Shown here one piece after another: positions 33,000 to 42,656 of a stretch of DNA of 64,000 bases. Numbering within the stretch: the stretch's first letter is position 1; every line of letters begins with the position of its first letter. Source of the stretch: Paralithodes platypus (Eukaryota; Arthropoda; Malacostraca; Decapoda; Lithodidae); contig CM064506.1 in NCBI GenBank assembly GCA_032716605.1, forward strand, positions 16,441,779 to 16,505,778, read 5' to 3'. The notes below the pieces were generated by a model. It made no database searches, had not been told where the DNA came from, and was given only the letters and a program-made list of their open reading frames with translations. The translations under genes were made by a program, and so were the position numbers.

Positions 33000-33741
33000 C
33001 TGTTTATTCTACCTCTCTCCATTCCTATGGATGAGATCTTTGCCTTCCCCCTACTCTTTACAGCTAAGCTACTAAAATATCTTTCCATACTTTCACCACA
33101 CCATCACCCTCTACCACTTCCCCATTCATGTCCCTCATCCTACCACCTGAGACACTCTCAGTCTTCTTCCCTCTGGCTTCTTTCACAGCTCTGTAGTATG
33201 CTTTCCTGTCATTCAGAAACTGTTAACTAATCTTTCTCCCATATGCCTCATCTGTCTTCCTTTTAGCGTCTTGTATCGCCCTCTTCACTCTGTTTCAATT
33301 TTTTATATTCTTCTTTCCTCGCATCTCTAGTTTCTCTAGGTATATTCTTTTGCAGCATACTCTTTCTGAACTCTTTCTTTTTTTTTCACTATTTCTTCTA
33401 TCTCTTTACTAAACCATGCATTACCTTTCTTCTTCCACATTTTAAAGTTTTTTTTTCCCACATACTTTCTCAGCTGCTTTAATCATGGAGTCTCTTGTAC
33501 CTTTCCATACTTCGTCTACAGTATTTCCAAGATCTATCATAACATCCATGTCCTTTATAGTCTCTTTCAGGATGTCCTTGTATTTTGTTGCATTACATTC
33601 TTCATTTAATTTTCTCACATTTATTCTCTCTACTGTCAGTTTTCTCTCTTTCCTCTCATATTTCCACTCTTTCCTTATCCTCACTTTTGTCAGCACTGTA
33701 TAGTGGTCTGATCCCGTCAGCATACCTCTTACAGCTTTCAT
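33000..33741 (-). pseudogene. RTE endonuclease tail, degraded
   Basis: 33442-33741 reads GMLTGSDHYTVLTKVRIRK; SDHYTV is the last endonuclease block. The stretch between it and the RT (33000-33440) has multiple stops. The 5' half of the endonuclease is absent. Confidence 0.65.
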
Positions 33742-33763
33742 TATTTTCTTCCTATCATCACAT

Positions 33764-34216
33764 TCTGCTCGTTATGCATCACCCGCTTGTGTAATGTTCA
33801 TGCATTGTCATTGGGGGTGTTTGTCCTACTGTTTTTACTAGTAGTCCACAGAATTAAGTGTTCAGTCACTTATCTACTGGGTGTCACTTATCACCTCCGG
33901 CACTTTTTACTTTGTGCGCGGTACTGTTAGCGATGTTTACACTTGGTCTTATCCGGTGTCGTACTTCCTACTTTACTCCAAAAAGGGGGGGGGGGATCCT
34001 GCCATCCATATCCACCATTATGGTATGTAACATTCATACGCTTAGGTTGAGATCTAAAAGAACATGACATGACTGTACATGGCCTCTCTTAATATGCACC
34101 TGTCCGTACACTCTGTATATAAACTCTCTTGTTTAAGTCTGTCTTTTCTTTATCATGATCCTTAACTAATTGCTGTTGTTTGAGTTTTTTCAGCTTGGAT
34201 ATCCGCCTCCAATTTT
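33764..34216 (+). other. DIRS-A 3' region, noncoding
   Basis: Between the RTE insertion and the internal complementary region. Has a G run near 33988-33998. No frame. Confidence 0.5.
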
Positions 34217-34335
34217 GGTACTCTAAGCTCTACGTTGGAACGTAGAGGCTACTACTAAATTGGGAGGTTTAACGACCCTCCCAACACCAAATAAGGTAAA
34301 CCTCCTATTTGGTTGTAGCCTCGGAGTATCCAACG
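34217..34335 (+). repeat. DIRS-A internal complementary region
   Basis: Its reverse complement reads as the last about 80 bp of the element (34669-34748) joined directly to the first about 35 bp (14902 on). This is the DIRS circle-junction template. The junction falls at AAATTGGG, fixing both element ends. Confidence 0.9.
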
Positions 34336-34402
34336 TCATAGTATCCCTCCCGCAGACCGTACCCCTGCCCATCCAATCTTGCCCCTTTTGTAGCTTGATA
34401 TT

Positions 34403-34748
34403 GAGATGCCCTTTAATCCAGACCGGGTTAGAAGGCACGCCCCTGACAGCGGCGTGAAGAGCCAGATGGAATGGCCTAGTCGACAACTTTATTTTTTCTT
34501 TCTCGTTTTACTTTTCAATTTTCTGTTAAAAAGACCTCAAAAGTATGTACAACGTACCTAGTAGTGAGAGTAAGCTGCTACTCTAGATGTTATCGATTTA
34601 ATTCGCGTTATGTGTATACGATAATTGCCGCTCTAGAGCGAAGCATATTACATCGTCATAGTATAAGCTCTACGTTGGATACTCCGAGGCTACAACCAAA
34701 TAGGAGGTTTACCTTATTTGGTATTGGGAGGGTCGTTAAACCTCCCAA
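34403..34748 (+). repeat. DIRS-A right inverted repeat plus terminal hairpins
   Basis: 34403-34679 mirrors the left repeat. 34680-34748 has no counterpart at the left end and holds two adjacent stem-loops: CCAAATAGG...TATTTGG (34696-34721) and TTGGGAGGG...CCTCCCAA (34724-34748). Confidence 0.85.
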
Positions 34749-37700
34749 TTCTTTACACAGGTACCTGGAAGTCTCCAGGTCCAGTTCTACCAGCTGGAAA
34801 GGTTCGTGTTCACTACCTCGCATGCCCCCGATACTACGTTTAAGGCAATCCCATGGGTGACAGTACTATCATTAGATATAACTCGGATTGGATAATCCCT
34901 GAGAGACCCTTCTCGGTGGACAACCGGGCACTTAAGGCCCGTGACAGCACTCAGAATTCAAATTCTTTGGTTAAAATAGACACTATCCTTCGCCGGTAGT
35001 GGGGGAGATATGACCGGCGGACTAGTCGTTTTTTTCCTACCCCTCGTCAACTCGTGACAGTGGAGTCTAGTAACAAGTTCTTGTCTAACTTCTCAGACAT
35101 TTAGGCACCATTTTTGTGAACAGACGACATGACCAACGAACCCATCACTCCCTTTTTTCCGGCCACCGCCCACCATACTCCACGGGAGTTCCGTAATTTA
35201 AGGGGGCACGTTCCGACAGGAGCGTTCACTCCCGTTTGGCGGGGTTAAAAAGTAACATCCTAAACTCAGTGAGACAGGTTTATGACTCAGGTCACGGGCA
35301 CAGGTTTAGCGACTCAGTGTCCTCTATCTTCAGTTTCTTCCCTTCCCCTGTGGATGGGTATGGAACAAGGAAGATTATAGAGACACGGTTGGGAAAGCTT
35401 AGACTGGATAAAATGGGGGTCCTTTTACCCAAAATAAACTCTAGGGAGGTGGCCCACCGGGGTTCACTATCTACCGGCTGAAACACCACGTAAGAATAGG
35501 CGATTTACATCGCATCTATTCCCGGGTTGCGAATGAAAACTCTGTTCGGTGAGGAGTACAGACGATCAACTGAGGCATTAACCAGACTGTCCTAACCAAA
35601 ATGTCTCCCCATAATTGACCTACATACGCCGCGTTTTGTGGAATAAATCTCATAACCCGAAAAGGAAAGCCTGAGGAATTTTCGCTTTAAGGCTAGTTTT
35701 CAGGTTCATAGAACAGAGTTGATATAGGACGGCATAAGCCGTAAAAACCCCACTCGACGAGCGGTCAGGTGACTACTATCTGTTTCCAGCTCACGCGCCG
35801 AAATAGTACAAGTGCCAGTCAGGACTACTTTAACCTTTACTAATTTTCACACTTCATAGGGCTCGTTCCCCAGTGGTAGACAATTAGCTGGCGTGGTCTA
35901 CAAATGTTTTATCTTACCGGCGGATATGGATTTATACCCTTGGGTAGACGAAAGTGTAGCCCCGTAGAATCGGACACTGACTGCCTCCCCGACACAATAA
36001 CAGTCACGGGTCATTTAGTTTGTCCCAATCTTACCACCGAATCTTTTAGGTCAGAATTCCGGGTAGACTGGTTATGGCCTAATAGATTTTAACACTGACT
36101 GTCTCCCCGGTACAGGGGAAGTCACAAACTTAGTAAGCCCTCCACTAAAACTTCAAATTTAGTCGTAAGAGTCACCTAAGTCGAGATAATTTGTCCGGTT
36201 CATCCAGACTCAATCTCACCGTCCAAAACGTTATTTCGCTCCGTGATCCGGTAGGGGATGAGTTTCGAAAGGTTCGTTCCGCCGTACGCACCCTGTTTTA
36301 TAACGGTGCTCTCTCGGACGTGTCACCAGACTTTAGCACAATTAGTGGAAAGTAGTGATGTCCCTTCAGGGTTGACTCTAACATACCAAGTACAAGTTTC
36401 CTCGTGCCGTAGTAGGTTACTGGTCCACTTTTAACACGGGCGTAGTCCAATCTCACCGGGTTCAATCCGTTAACAACACACATGTACAAGTCGATATGGG
36501 ATTCAGATCAGGTTTCCATATCTGCCACATAGTGGAAGAAATTTTTCGTCCTGACAGAAGCCGTTTTGGCATATATCAGTACACGACAAGTTCCAACAAA
36601 TTGTTGCTAGGACAAGCAAGCTTCGGTACGAGGTAAAGTTCTAAGAAAAGTCATCTTCAACCTAAACATGGCTCCAGGCAGTCCTAACTATTCAGTCCTA
36701 TAGGATTTGTTTTCTTCTTTGATTAAGATCACAAAATCACATGAATGGAGTCCCTCGCCGGTTGGCTCATGAGGGTGGCACAATTAGAGTTCCTATACCT
36801 CAAGTAAGATTACTGATCTGGATTCGCCGCCCGGGTATAACCGGACAGGTGGAAGTTCCAGAAGTCGACTCTTGGAGGTAAATGAGCGGGTACCGCTAAT
36901 TATAGCGGAACACTCGTAACGAGTCTGAAATGGATATACTGTACCACTTTTTAAACGCTCTAGGGTTGAACCGGCACCACGGATGTCTCGAATTCATTCT
37001 TATCCTCAGCCTTAGATAGGTTTAATACTATGGCTTTGGAAACAGGAGTTTTTTGGGGGGTTATTTAGACTCGGGTTCGGAGTTTTTGTTCCACTCCACG
37101 GAGGTTCACTTCAAAGCAATTGAGTTCCTATTTTCCATCCTGCTGGTCGGTAAAGTTTTTGCAAAGTTGTCAGACTATCTGGTCGACCGGGCACTTTCAG
37201 TGTCTGAGCAATTCCCATCATTAGTGGGGGGCTCAGACATTCTTTTTTCAATAGCTGACCCCTCGGGGCTGGCTCGCCGCTTGTCACTATCTCCCGACGG
37301 GAAATGGGGGCGTGGCTATCGTACAAATCTACGGTGGGGGCCCGCCGGGTTTCACTATATCCCGGCATCCACCCTTACACATTAGTTTGAACAGAACTCT
37401 GGCAGTGGACTCAATTTTCACTTTTCCCGGCATTGGCCTACGCATGGGAAGGAACGTAACTTAGTCCCTTCCATCCCGGCCTTACCCTACATCCACAGTG
37501 GCACACCTAAAGTCACTAGATCCTGGCGTTACTGGACCTGTTTGCACGTTATCCTGGCATTTCGCCGAAACGTTGGAATAAACGTATCTCCGGCTGTTCC
37601 ACCCCGGTTTTTCCTACAGTAACACACCGGTCAATAGATCCGGGTGTTGACCGAGCCTTGGGCAGGTCCCTGTTTGGATGTAGGTTGGTAGTCGGCTCTT

Positions 37701-39105
37701 CGGTGGCTAATTAAGCTCGGAATTACCCAAGTCCAAAATTAAGACCTTGGTAGACTAGACTTCCTTTTAGCGGTCAGGCTAGTCTTTTGTGGTTATAGAA
37801 ATAGAGGAACCCGATCGAACTGAAACCTCAGGATCGTTCACATTCCCTTTTCCGGATACTATTGCCCTTCAAACTAATTCATTCATGAATTTACAGAAGC
37901 ACGCGGCAACAATCTGAGGTTTCTCCCCCTTTTGGATCCTCTTTTCCGCAGATGAAGTAATAGGTCTTTTGGGTCCAGTTTTCACTTCACCCCACCCCGT
38001 CAGCTTTGTCTACCTAGTCAAACCTGGGTATCTCAACAGGCAACGAGAAGCATCGAACCTGGAAAATTTCAGGTACGAACGACACGTTACGATCAGCCTT
38101 CGGACGTTTTTCTCTACCTTAACAGGCAATGAGAGGCATCGAACCTGGATAATTGCAGGTACGAACGACACGTCACGATCAGCCTTAGGGCGTCTTTCTC
38201 TACCTTCACGGCCACAAACGAGCCGTGTGTTTGCCTAAAGTGTTCAGGTTCCCGGTGTTCACTAAATCGATTTAGTCACCGGCATGAATACCCGGTACCA
38301 TATCCAAGGCAAGTTGATGGGAGTTTTCCCGGCCTAGCCAGTCGGGTCCTTTAGAAGTTTTATCTTCCCTCTCACTCTAGCGAAACCAAGTCGACCCAGT
38401 GACCCGGAGTGGCAGCGGGTCTGAAGGTATGGTACTTTAGTTGTAAGTTACTTTCATGGGTTATAAAGAGAGAGGGGGGTACTGGAAGACCAAAGCCTTC
38501 AACCCCGCCGGACAGATGGGACGTGGACGAGCAACGGGCACAAGCACAAAACGAGAAAATTGAAAGCAACAGCAAAACAATATTTCTTTGCTGATTTTTC
38601 AGGACTGAATGGACAGTCCAGGAAGATGATGTGTCCTCTATAGTACATTAGAGACAAAGTCATATCCTTCCAATGATCGGTCATGATCTTAAGTTCCTTA
38701 GCCAATGGCAAGGAATCAGGAATCCTAATTATTCCTATCTTTGGGATACGTACCCCAGAGGTTGGGATATGCATCTGCTTACCTCAACTCGGGGACTGGG
38801 CAAAAGTCACGAGTTGGAGTTTCTTCCTCTCAGATTTTGGGACATAATCTTCCATTGATGGCATAGCTAGCACTAAGCTGTGGGCTCCCAAACATTCTTT
38901 CTTGACACGATGCCTGTCTATGGCTCTGGGTAAGCCAAAAAAAAATACCCTATGTGGCATTACGGCAGCAGGTCTAGTTAGTCCATGTGCTTCGACACAG
39001 TAAAGTTGAATCTTACTAGGAAAAAGGAGGGGGGGGGGGGTTCCAGTAAGCCCAAAGACCCCTAGAGCCCCTCCGCCGGATATTGTGATAAGATCACGAG
39101 CCATG
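34749..39105. other. ORF-poor 4.4 kb stretch, probably DIRS-Y interior, function unknown
   Basis: No frame longer than about 110 codons on either strand, and none of the short ones resembles gag, RT or recombinase. CpG-rich, with CCGCCGG words (for example near 37346 and 38505) like the Y/X leader. It has many small hairpins (ACGGCATAAGCCGT near 35731) and internal repeat pairs (35965/36090 with ACTGACTG; 38032/38118). Step counts are unusual (see findings). If this is Y, it has lost its coding body. Confidence 0.4.
38032..38202 (+). repeat. Two tandem 85 bp repeats with hairpins
   Basis: Units at about 38032-38117 and 38118-38202 match closely, each holding a perfect-arm hairpin: ACCTGGAAAATTTCAGGT in the first, ACCTGGATAATTGCAGGT in the second. 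Confidence 0.7.
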
Positions 39106-39485
39106 ATACTTAAGGCGAGCTGGTTCTCCAGCTCAAAAAGTTTTTTGACTTTTAATTTTGAAGATATCTATCATAGTTACAACTATATAGTATAACAAAG
39201 TGTACAAACTCATATGAAATGTACGAAAAGTTTTAAGGCCAGAATATAATCCAAAGAATTATGGGTCTGTATCTGTTTGAACGGGAATAAGAATATGTCC
39301 CCAAACAACTTTATGACGGATCGCAAAGTGCAGGTCCGGTCAGGTATAAGCAGATCTTCTTTGAAGTAACGCACTGCTTTTCTTTTCTTATTTACTATTG
39401 TATGTAAACAATAAAGACTGAAATTGTTATACGGATTCTTTGTCTCTACCTGGGGTAGTTTGTTAGTGGTTTTGATATTGTCACG
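39106..39485 (+). other. Noncoding stretch sharing a motif with 14724-14760
   Basis: AGCTGGTTCTCCAGCT hairpin then GATATCTATCATAGTTACAA at 39163, almost repeating 14724. It ends at a (CATA)n run (39488-39503). Confidence 0.45.
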
Positions 39486-39795
39486 AATACATACATACAT
39501 ACATAACATTTTAAGACTGAGTGTTCCACACATAAGTGCAGTTTCAGTCTCTTGTCCTAATGGTGGCATTCCAGGCAACCCTGTTAAGGGCTGCTTCACT
39601 TGTCAAGTTCTTGGATTTGAGATCGGCGCGTATAGTCCGATCCCAGGTCTTCCTCGGTCCACCCCTTGGTGCAGCTCCCTCCACAATCACAGACCTGCAT
39701 TTTGTCACCCAATTTTGTTCATCCATTCTCTCCACATGTCCATACCATCCCAGTCTACTTGTACGCATCACCTGTCCCCCTCCAGTCTTAAGATA
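39486..39795 (-). pseudogene. C-terminal fragment of an RTE-like LINE
   Basis: The minus frame 39544-39771 reads RLGWYGHVERMDEQNW and GGPRKTWDRTIRADL, the RTE-type tail after RT. The coding strand ends in a TATG microsatellite, consistent with the 3' end. Nothing upstream of the tail remains. Confidence 0.65.
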
Positions 39796-39815
39796 TCAGG
39801 CATATCGTCAATGAT

Positions 39816-40612
39816 AATAATAATAATAATAAGCATGTTACTTATTTCTCATAAGCGCCAATTTTTCCGAAGAATTCACTAGCGCTCGGAAAGAGAAAGA
39901 AAAAAGAACAAAATCAATGCATCAAAAGAAGGCTTATATACAACACACATTTAACAATCACTAGCAGTGGCAAAATAGCCTAAACTCTATAGCCATCTGT
40001 CATGACACCTCTCTCAAGATCATAGCTTCTCTCAAAGAGAAAAGTCTTAAGTTGTCTCTTGAAGCATTCAACAGAACTCAGTTGTCTCATGGACAGCGGC
40101 AACCTGTTATACAACCTCGGAGCCATGTAGGAGAATGACCTCTCAAAGAAAGAAGACTGCTGGAAAGCCCTTGGTTCATCAAGACGAAAAGGGTCATTGT
40201 CATGACGCACAACTACACCATGGTGTGCCGGTGGGCGCCTGAGCAGCTCCGCAAGGTACCTAGGCTCACCAAATTTGAGAACCTTAAAAGTCACCAAACA
40301 CAACTTAAATTCTATTCTTGCTCTTACTGGCAGCCAGTGCAGTTCTATGTGAAGAGATGTAGTAGGAGTTCTAGGTGGAACACCAAAAATTAGTCTTGCG
40401 GCCCTGTTAAGAACAGACTGAACTTTCTTCAAAATATAATTTGGAAGACCCACCAACAGGGCATTGCAATAATCAACACGAGAGAAGACCAATGAGTGAA
40501 CCAACGTCAGGAGGCAACGTCTGGTTATAAACGGGTTCACCAAATAGAGATTTCTGATGTGCAAGTAACAACTTTTAACTATCTGGTTTACATGCTCTTT
40601 GAAATCTAATCG
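39816..40612 (-). mobile_element. L2-like LINE, 5' truncated, inside the DIRS-Y internal complementary region
   Basis: The coding strand ends in an (ATT)n microsatellite (plus 39816-39831, AAT units), as L2/CR1-group elements do. Only the C-terminal 200 codons remain. Boundaries come from the DIRS sequence resuming on both sides. Confidence 0.8.
39980..40564 (-). pseudogene. L2-like LINE C-terminal fragment
   Basis: 194 codons: RVDYCNALLVGLPNYILKK, LNRAARLIFGVP, LHWLPVRARIEFKLCLVTFK, then YMAPRLYNRLP and FKRQLKTFLF. This is the post-RT region of L2/CR1-type proteins; RT and endonuclease are missing. The frame is open, so the insertion is not old, but the fragment has no catalytic part. Confidence 0.8.
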
Positions 40613-40771
40613 GGAGGGGCCACTAATAAATTATAGGTTTGATTCCCGGAGGGAAGAATGAAAACCTAATATTTAGTAGGGGCCCCATAATAATTGACGA
40701 TGTAGGGGCCCCCCCATCCATCCCCTTCCCATTCGCTTGATGTCTATTAGTTAATCTTAATATGTCAGTGA

Positions 40772-41125
40772 AGGAAGCATGGCGGCTCAGGGAGCAGCGT
40801 CAAGAAGTCCTCACAAGAAAGCCACGATATGGAAAGCTGTAGCCCTCACAAGAAATCCACGAGATGGAAAGCTGTAGTATAACAATTATTAAGTAAATTT
40901 TTCCTTTTTATGAAGATTTTTTCGTAGCGGGTACCCAATCATAAGACGATTCCATAAGAGAATAAGCGTTACACTTACTCCGTTCTTCCCCGCGGTGGTA
41001 GATTCAAACTGGCTACAGCGGGCGCTTGAATGGAGGCTATTATACTAATAGGCATATCGTCAAAGATTACGGGGCCCCTACTAAATATTAGGTTTTCATT
41101 CTTCCCTCCGGGAATCAAACCTATA
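40772..41125 (+). repeat. DIRS-Y right inverted repeat with terminal hairpin
   Basis: Mirror of 9037-9335. Near 40812-40880 a 36-40 bp piece (CACAAGAAATCCACGAGATG type) is duplicated. The last 39 bp (41087-41125) form a two-tier hairpin absent from the left end: outer ATTAGGTTT/AAACCTATA, inner TTCCC/GGGAA. Confidence 0.85.
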
Positions 41126-41557
41126 TTTTAAACTATAGTATTTTAATTATATTCCAAAGCTTTCTCAGTACAAAAGACTTTCATTAAGTTGGTAGCCTAC
41201 ATAGGTCCAGAAGATGACGGTATTTTCAAAATTGTTGCAAATTTCTTATTTTCTGATGTAGTGATCTTATATTATAGCCTACTCTGAATGAGCATAATGT
41301 GATAATTATAGAGGATATCACACACTAACAGAATACGCTAGAATACAAGTTCGATATAAAGGAATATAGGAAACTTACACCAATTGCAATATGCACCATC
41401 GTGCATATACTATTAGTGCGCGGAATTTGTCCCATACTCATCATTACACATGTTTATTAGTCTTGTAACATTATAAAAATACCAGTAGCTTCTACTAGCT
41501 ATTCTGCATTTAATGGGGTAGTATATAAGGCAAAATATGAAATGGTTGTGAAGATAT
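41126..41557. other. AT-rich DNA between DIRS-Y and DIRS-X1
   Basis: 432 bp, no frame or repeat recognised; likely host DNA. Confidence 0.5.
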
Positions 41558-41909
41558 TATAGGTTTGACTCCTGTAAGGAGATAAAGAAAACCTAATATT
41601 TAGTAGTGGCCCCGTAATCATTGACGAACATGCCTATTACATAAGGCATCCTCTTCAAACACTAATCCGCCGTAGTTTTGAATCTACCGCGCAGAGCATT
41701 TAAAAACTGAGGAGCCTTCATCATGAGCGCACGCGACCTCACTCATGGCTTCAGTCATTATGAATTGGGTTCTCACTACGAAAAAACTTCGTAAAAAATA
41801 AAAAGAAAAAGAAAATAAGAATAACTATCCAATAAGCTTTCCATCATATCGTGGATGTACTTGTGTGGATCTCTGACCAGACGCTGATTCAGGCGTCATT
41901 CTTCCTTCA
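41558..41909 (-). repeat. X1 3' inverted repeat with terminal hairpin
   Basis: Reverse-complementary to 49923-50233. The outermost 40 bp (41558-41597) form a hairpin (ATAGGTTTGACTCC...AAAACCTAAT with inner CTCC/GGAG) that the other end lacks. Confidence 0.85.
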
Positions 41910-41980
41910 CTGACATATCAAGTAAACCAAAATCCTCAATACATCAACGAATGGGAAGGGGACGGTCGGGAGGGCCCCAG

Positions 41981-42087
41981 TCGTCAATGATTACGGGGCC
42001 ACTACTAAATATTAGGTTTTCTTTATCTCCTTACAGGAGTCAAACCTATAATTTATTAGTGGCCCCTCCATCATTGACGAACATGCC
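41981..42087 (-). repeat. X1 internal complementary region
   Basis: Reads as the complement of the two X1 ends joined: CGTCAATGATTACGGGGCCA... then AACCTATAATTTATTAGTGG, then CCTCCATCATTGACG. Confidence 0.9.
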
Positions 42088-42656
42088 TGATTTCTAAGAC
42101 TGGAGGGGGACATTCGTAATCATATCATAACTCTAGAAAAGCAGATAATAAAAACAACCACATAGTATTCTTACTTTTGAAAATATATTTAACAACGGCG
42201 TAGGCCGAAAAAATGCAAGAAGAAGGGGGTTCAGGCAGGTGCGTGCTTCAAAGAAGCCTGCCTGACAAAAAATGGGTAACCCTGAAGATTCTGAACACAA
42301 ATCTGTAGTTACAAAGGCACCCCACTCAACGAGTGGTGACAAAAAATAACAAGTTATAAGTTTATATGTGCACATAATAAACCCCAACATAAACTTGGAG
42401 ATAAATTGCAAAGGAACTCCATTATTCTAAAATTAAATTGCTTTCGCAGCTAAACTACTCTAACAACACCGTTGTTTTGTACTTAACATTGTACTAGCAC
42501 AATTTCTCACTGAGAAATGTTCATATCACATTTTAACCTTAAATTGTATCACAGCTCTCATACTCCGGCGGGGTCTTGGGTGTCCTATGTCAACTGACTG
42601 CACCCCCCCCCCCCCCCCTTTCCCGTGAAAGTAAACAAAAGTGACTGCAGGGCCAC
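42088..42656 (-). other. X1 3' untranslated region
   Basis: Contains two hairpins, GGCAGGTGCGTGCTTCAAAG with AAGCCTGCCTG (42233-42265) and CACTCAACGAGTG (42324-42336), and a poly(C) run near 42603-42619. X2 has counterparts of all three. Confidence 0.5.

Larger units (their letters stand above)
31333..33763 (-). mobile_element. RTE-like LINE, 5' truncated and decayed, inside DIRS-A
   Basis: The coding strand ends in a (GAT)n microsatellite (31333-31353 on plus), typical of RTE-group 3' ends. It codes the end of an endonuclease, an RT and a C-terminal region, in several frames. Boundaries are estimated from where DIRS-A noncoding sequence resumes; no duplication was confirmed. Confidence 0.8.
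14902..34748 (+). mobile_element. DIRS-A: complete DIRS element with four nested insertions
   Basis: 5' end TTTAGTAGTATCCTCTACG at 14902; 3' end at 34748 after a terminal hairpin ending CCTCCCAA. Inverted repeats of about 280 bp (14923-15200 and 34403-34679) flank gag, RT-RNase H and tyrosine recombinase. The internal complementary region at 34217-34335 matches the two ends joined together. Insertions: CR1-like LINE, truncated CR1 copy, gypsy element, RTE LINE, together about 10.5 kb. The element itself is therefore about 9.3 kb. DIRS elements integrate by recombinase, so no target duplication is expected and none is seen. Confidence 0.9.
39798..40701 (+). repeat. DIRS-Y internal complementary region, split by a LINE
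   Basis: 39798-39815 (AGGCATATCGTCAATGAT) and 40613-40701 (GGAGGGGCCACTAATAAAT and on) together equal the reverse complement of the joined Y ends. The LINE at 39816-40612 sits exactly between them. Confidence 0.85.
9037..41125 (+). mobile_element. DIRS element Y (same family as X1 and X2), shattered by nested insertions
   Basis: The 5' end ATTTATTAGTGGCCCCTCC (9037) is the same as the outer end of X1 and X2. The 3' end AATCAAACCTATA stops at about 41125. Inverted terminal repeats lie at 9037-9335 and 40772-41125. The internal complementary region, split by a LINE, is at 39798-40701. The leader and first part of gag remain at 9336-11112. The span also holds a TTAA element, a LINE, DIRS-A and other insertions, leaving perhaps 9 kb of Y. 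No Y-derived RT or recombinase frame was found; the ORF-poor 34749-39105 stretch is where it would be expected. Confidence 0.75.

Noticed and set aside
37053..37385. 110-codon frame in the ORF-poor stretch
   Set aside because: No recognisable motif, and a frame of this length is also open when the bases are read in reverse order, so it carries no coding evidence.
34749..38900. Idea that this stretch is an uncomplemented reversal of DIRS coding sequence
   Set aside because: Reversed reading gave frames of about 85-115 codons but none matched gag, RT or recombinase of X or A, and CCGCCGG words are in normal orientation. Kept only as a composition anomaly.
39106..39170. tRNA-like or SINE promoter (GGCGAGCTGGTTCTCC)
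   Set aside because: No A and B box pair at proper spacing and no cloverleaf could be drawn.
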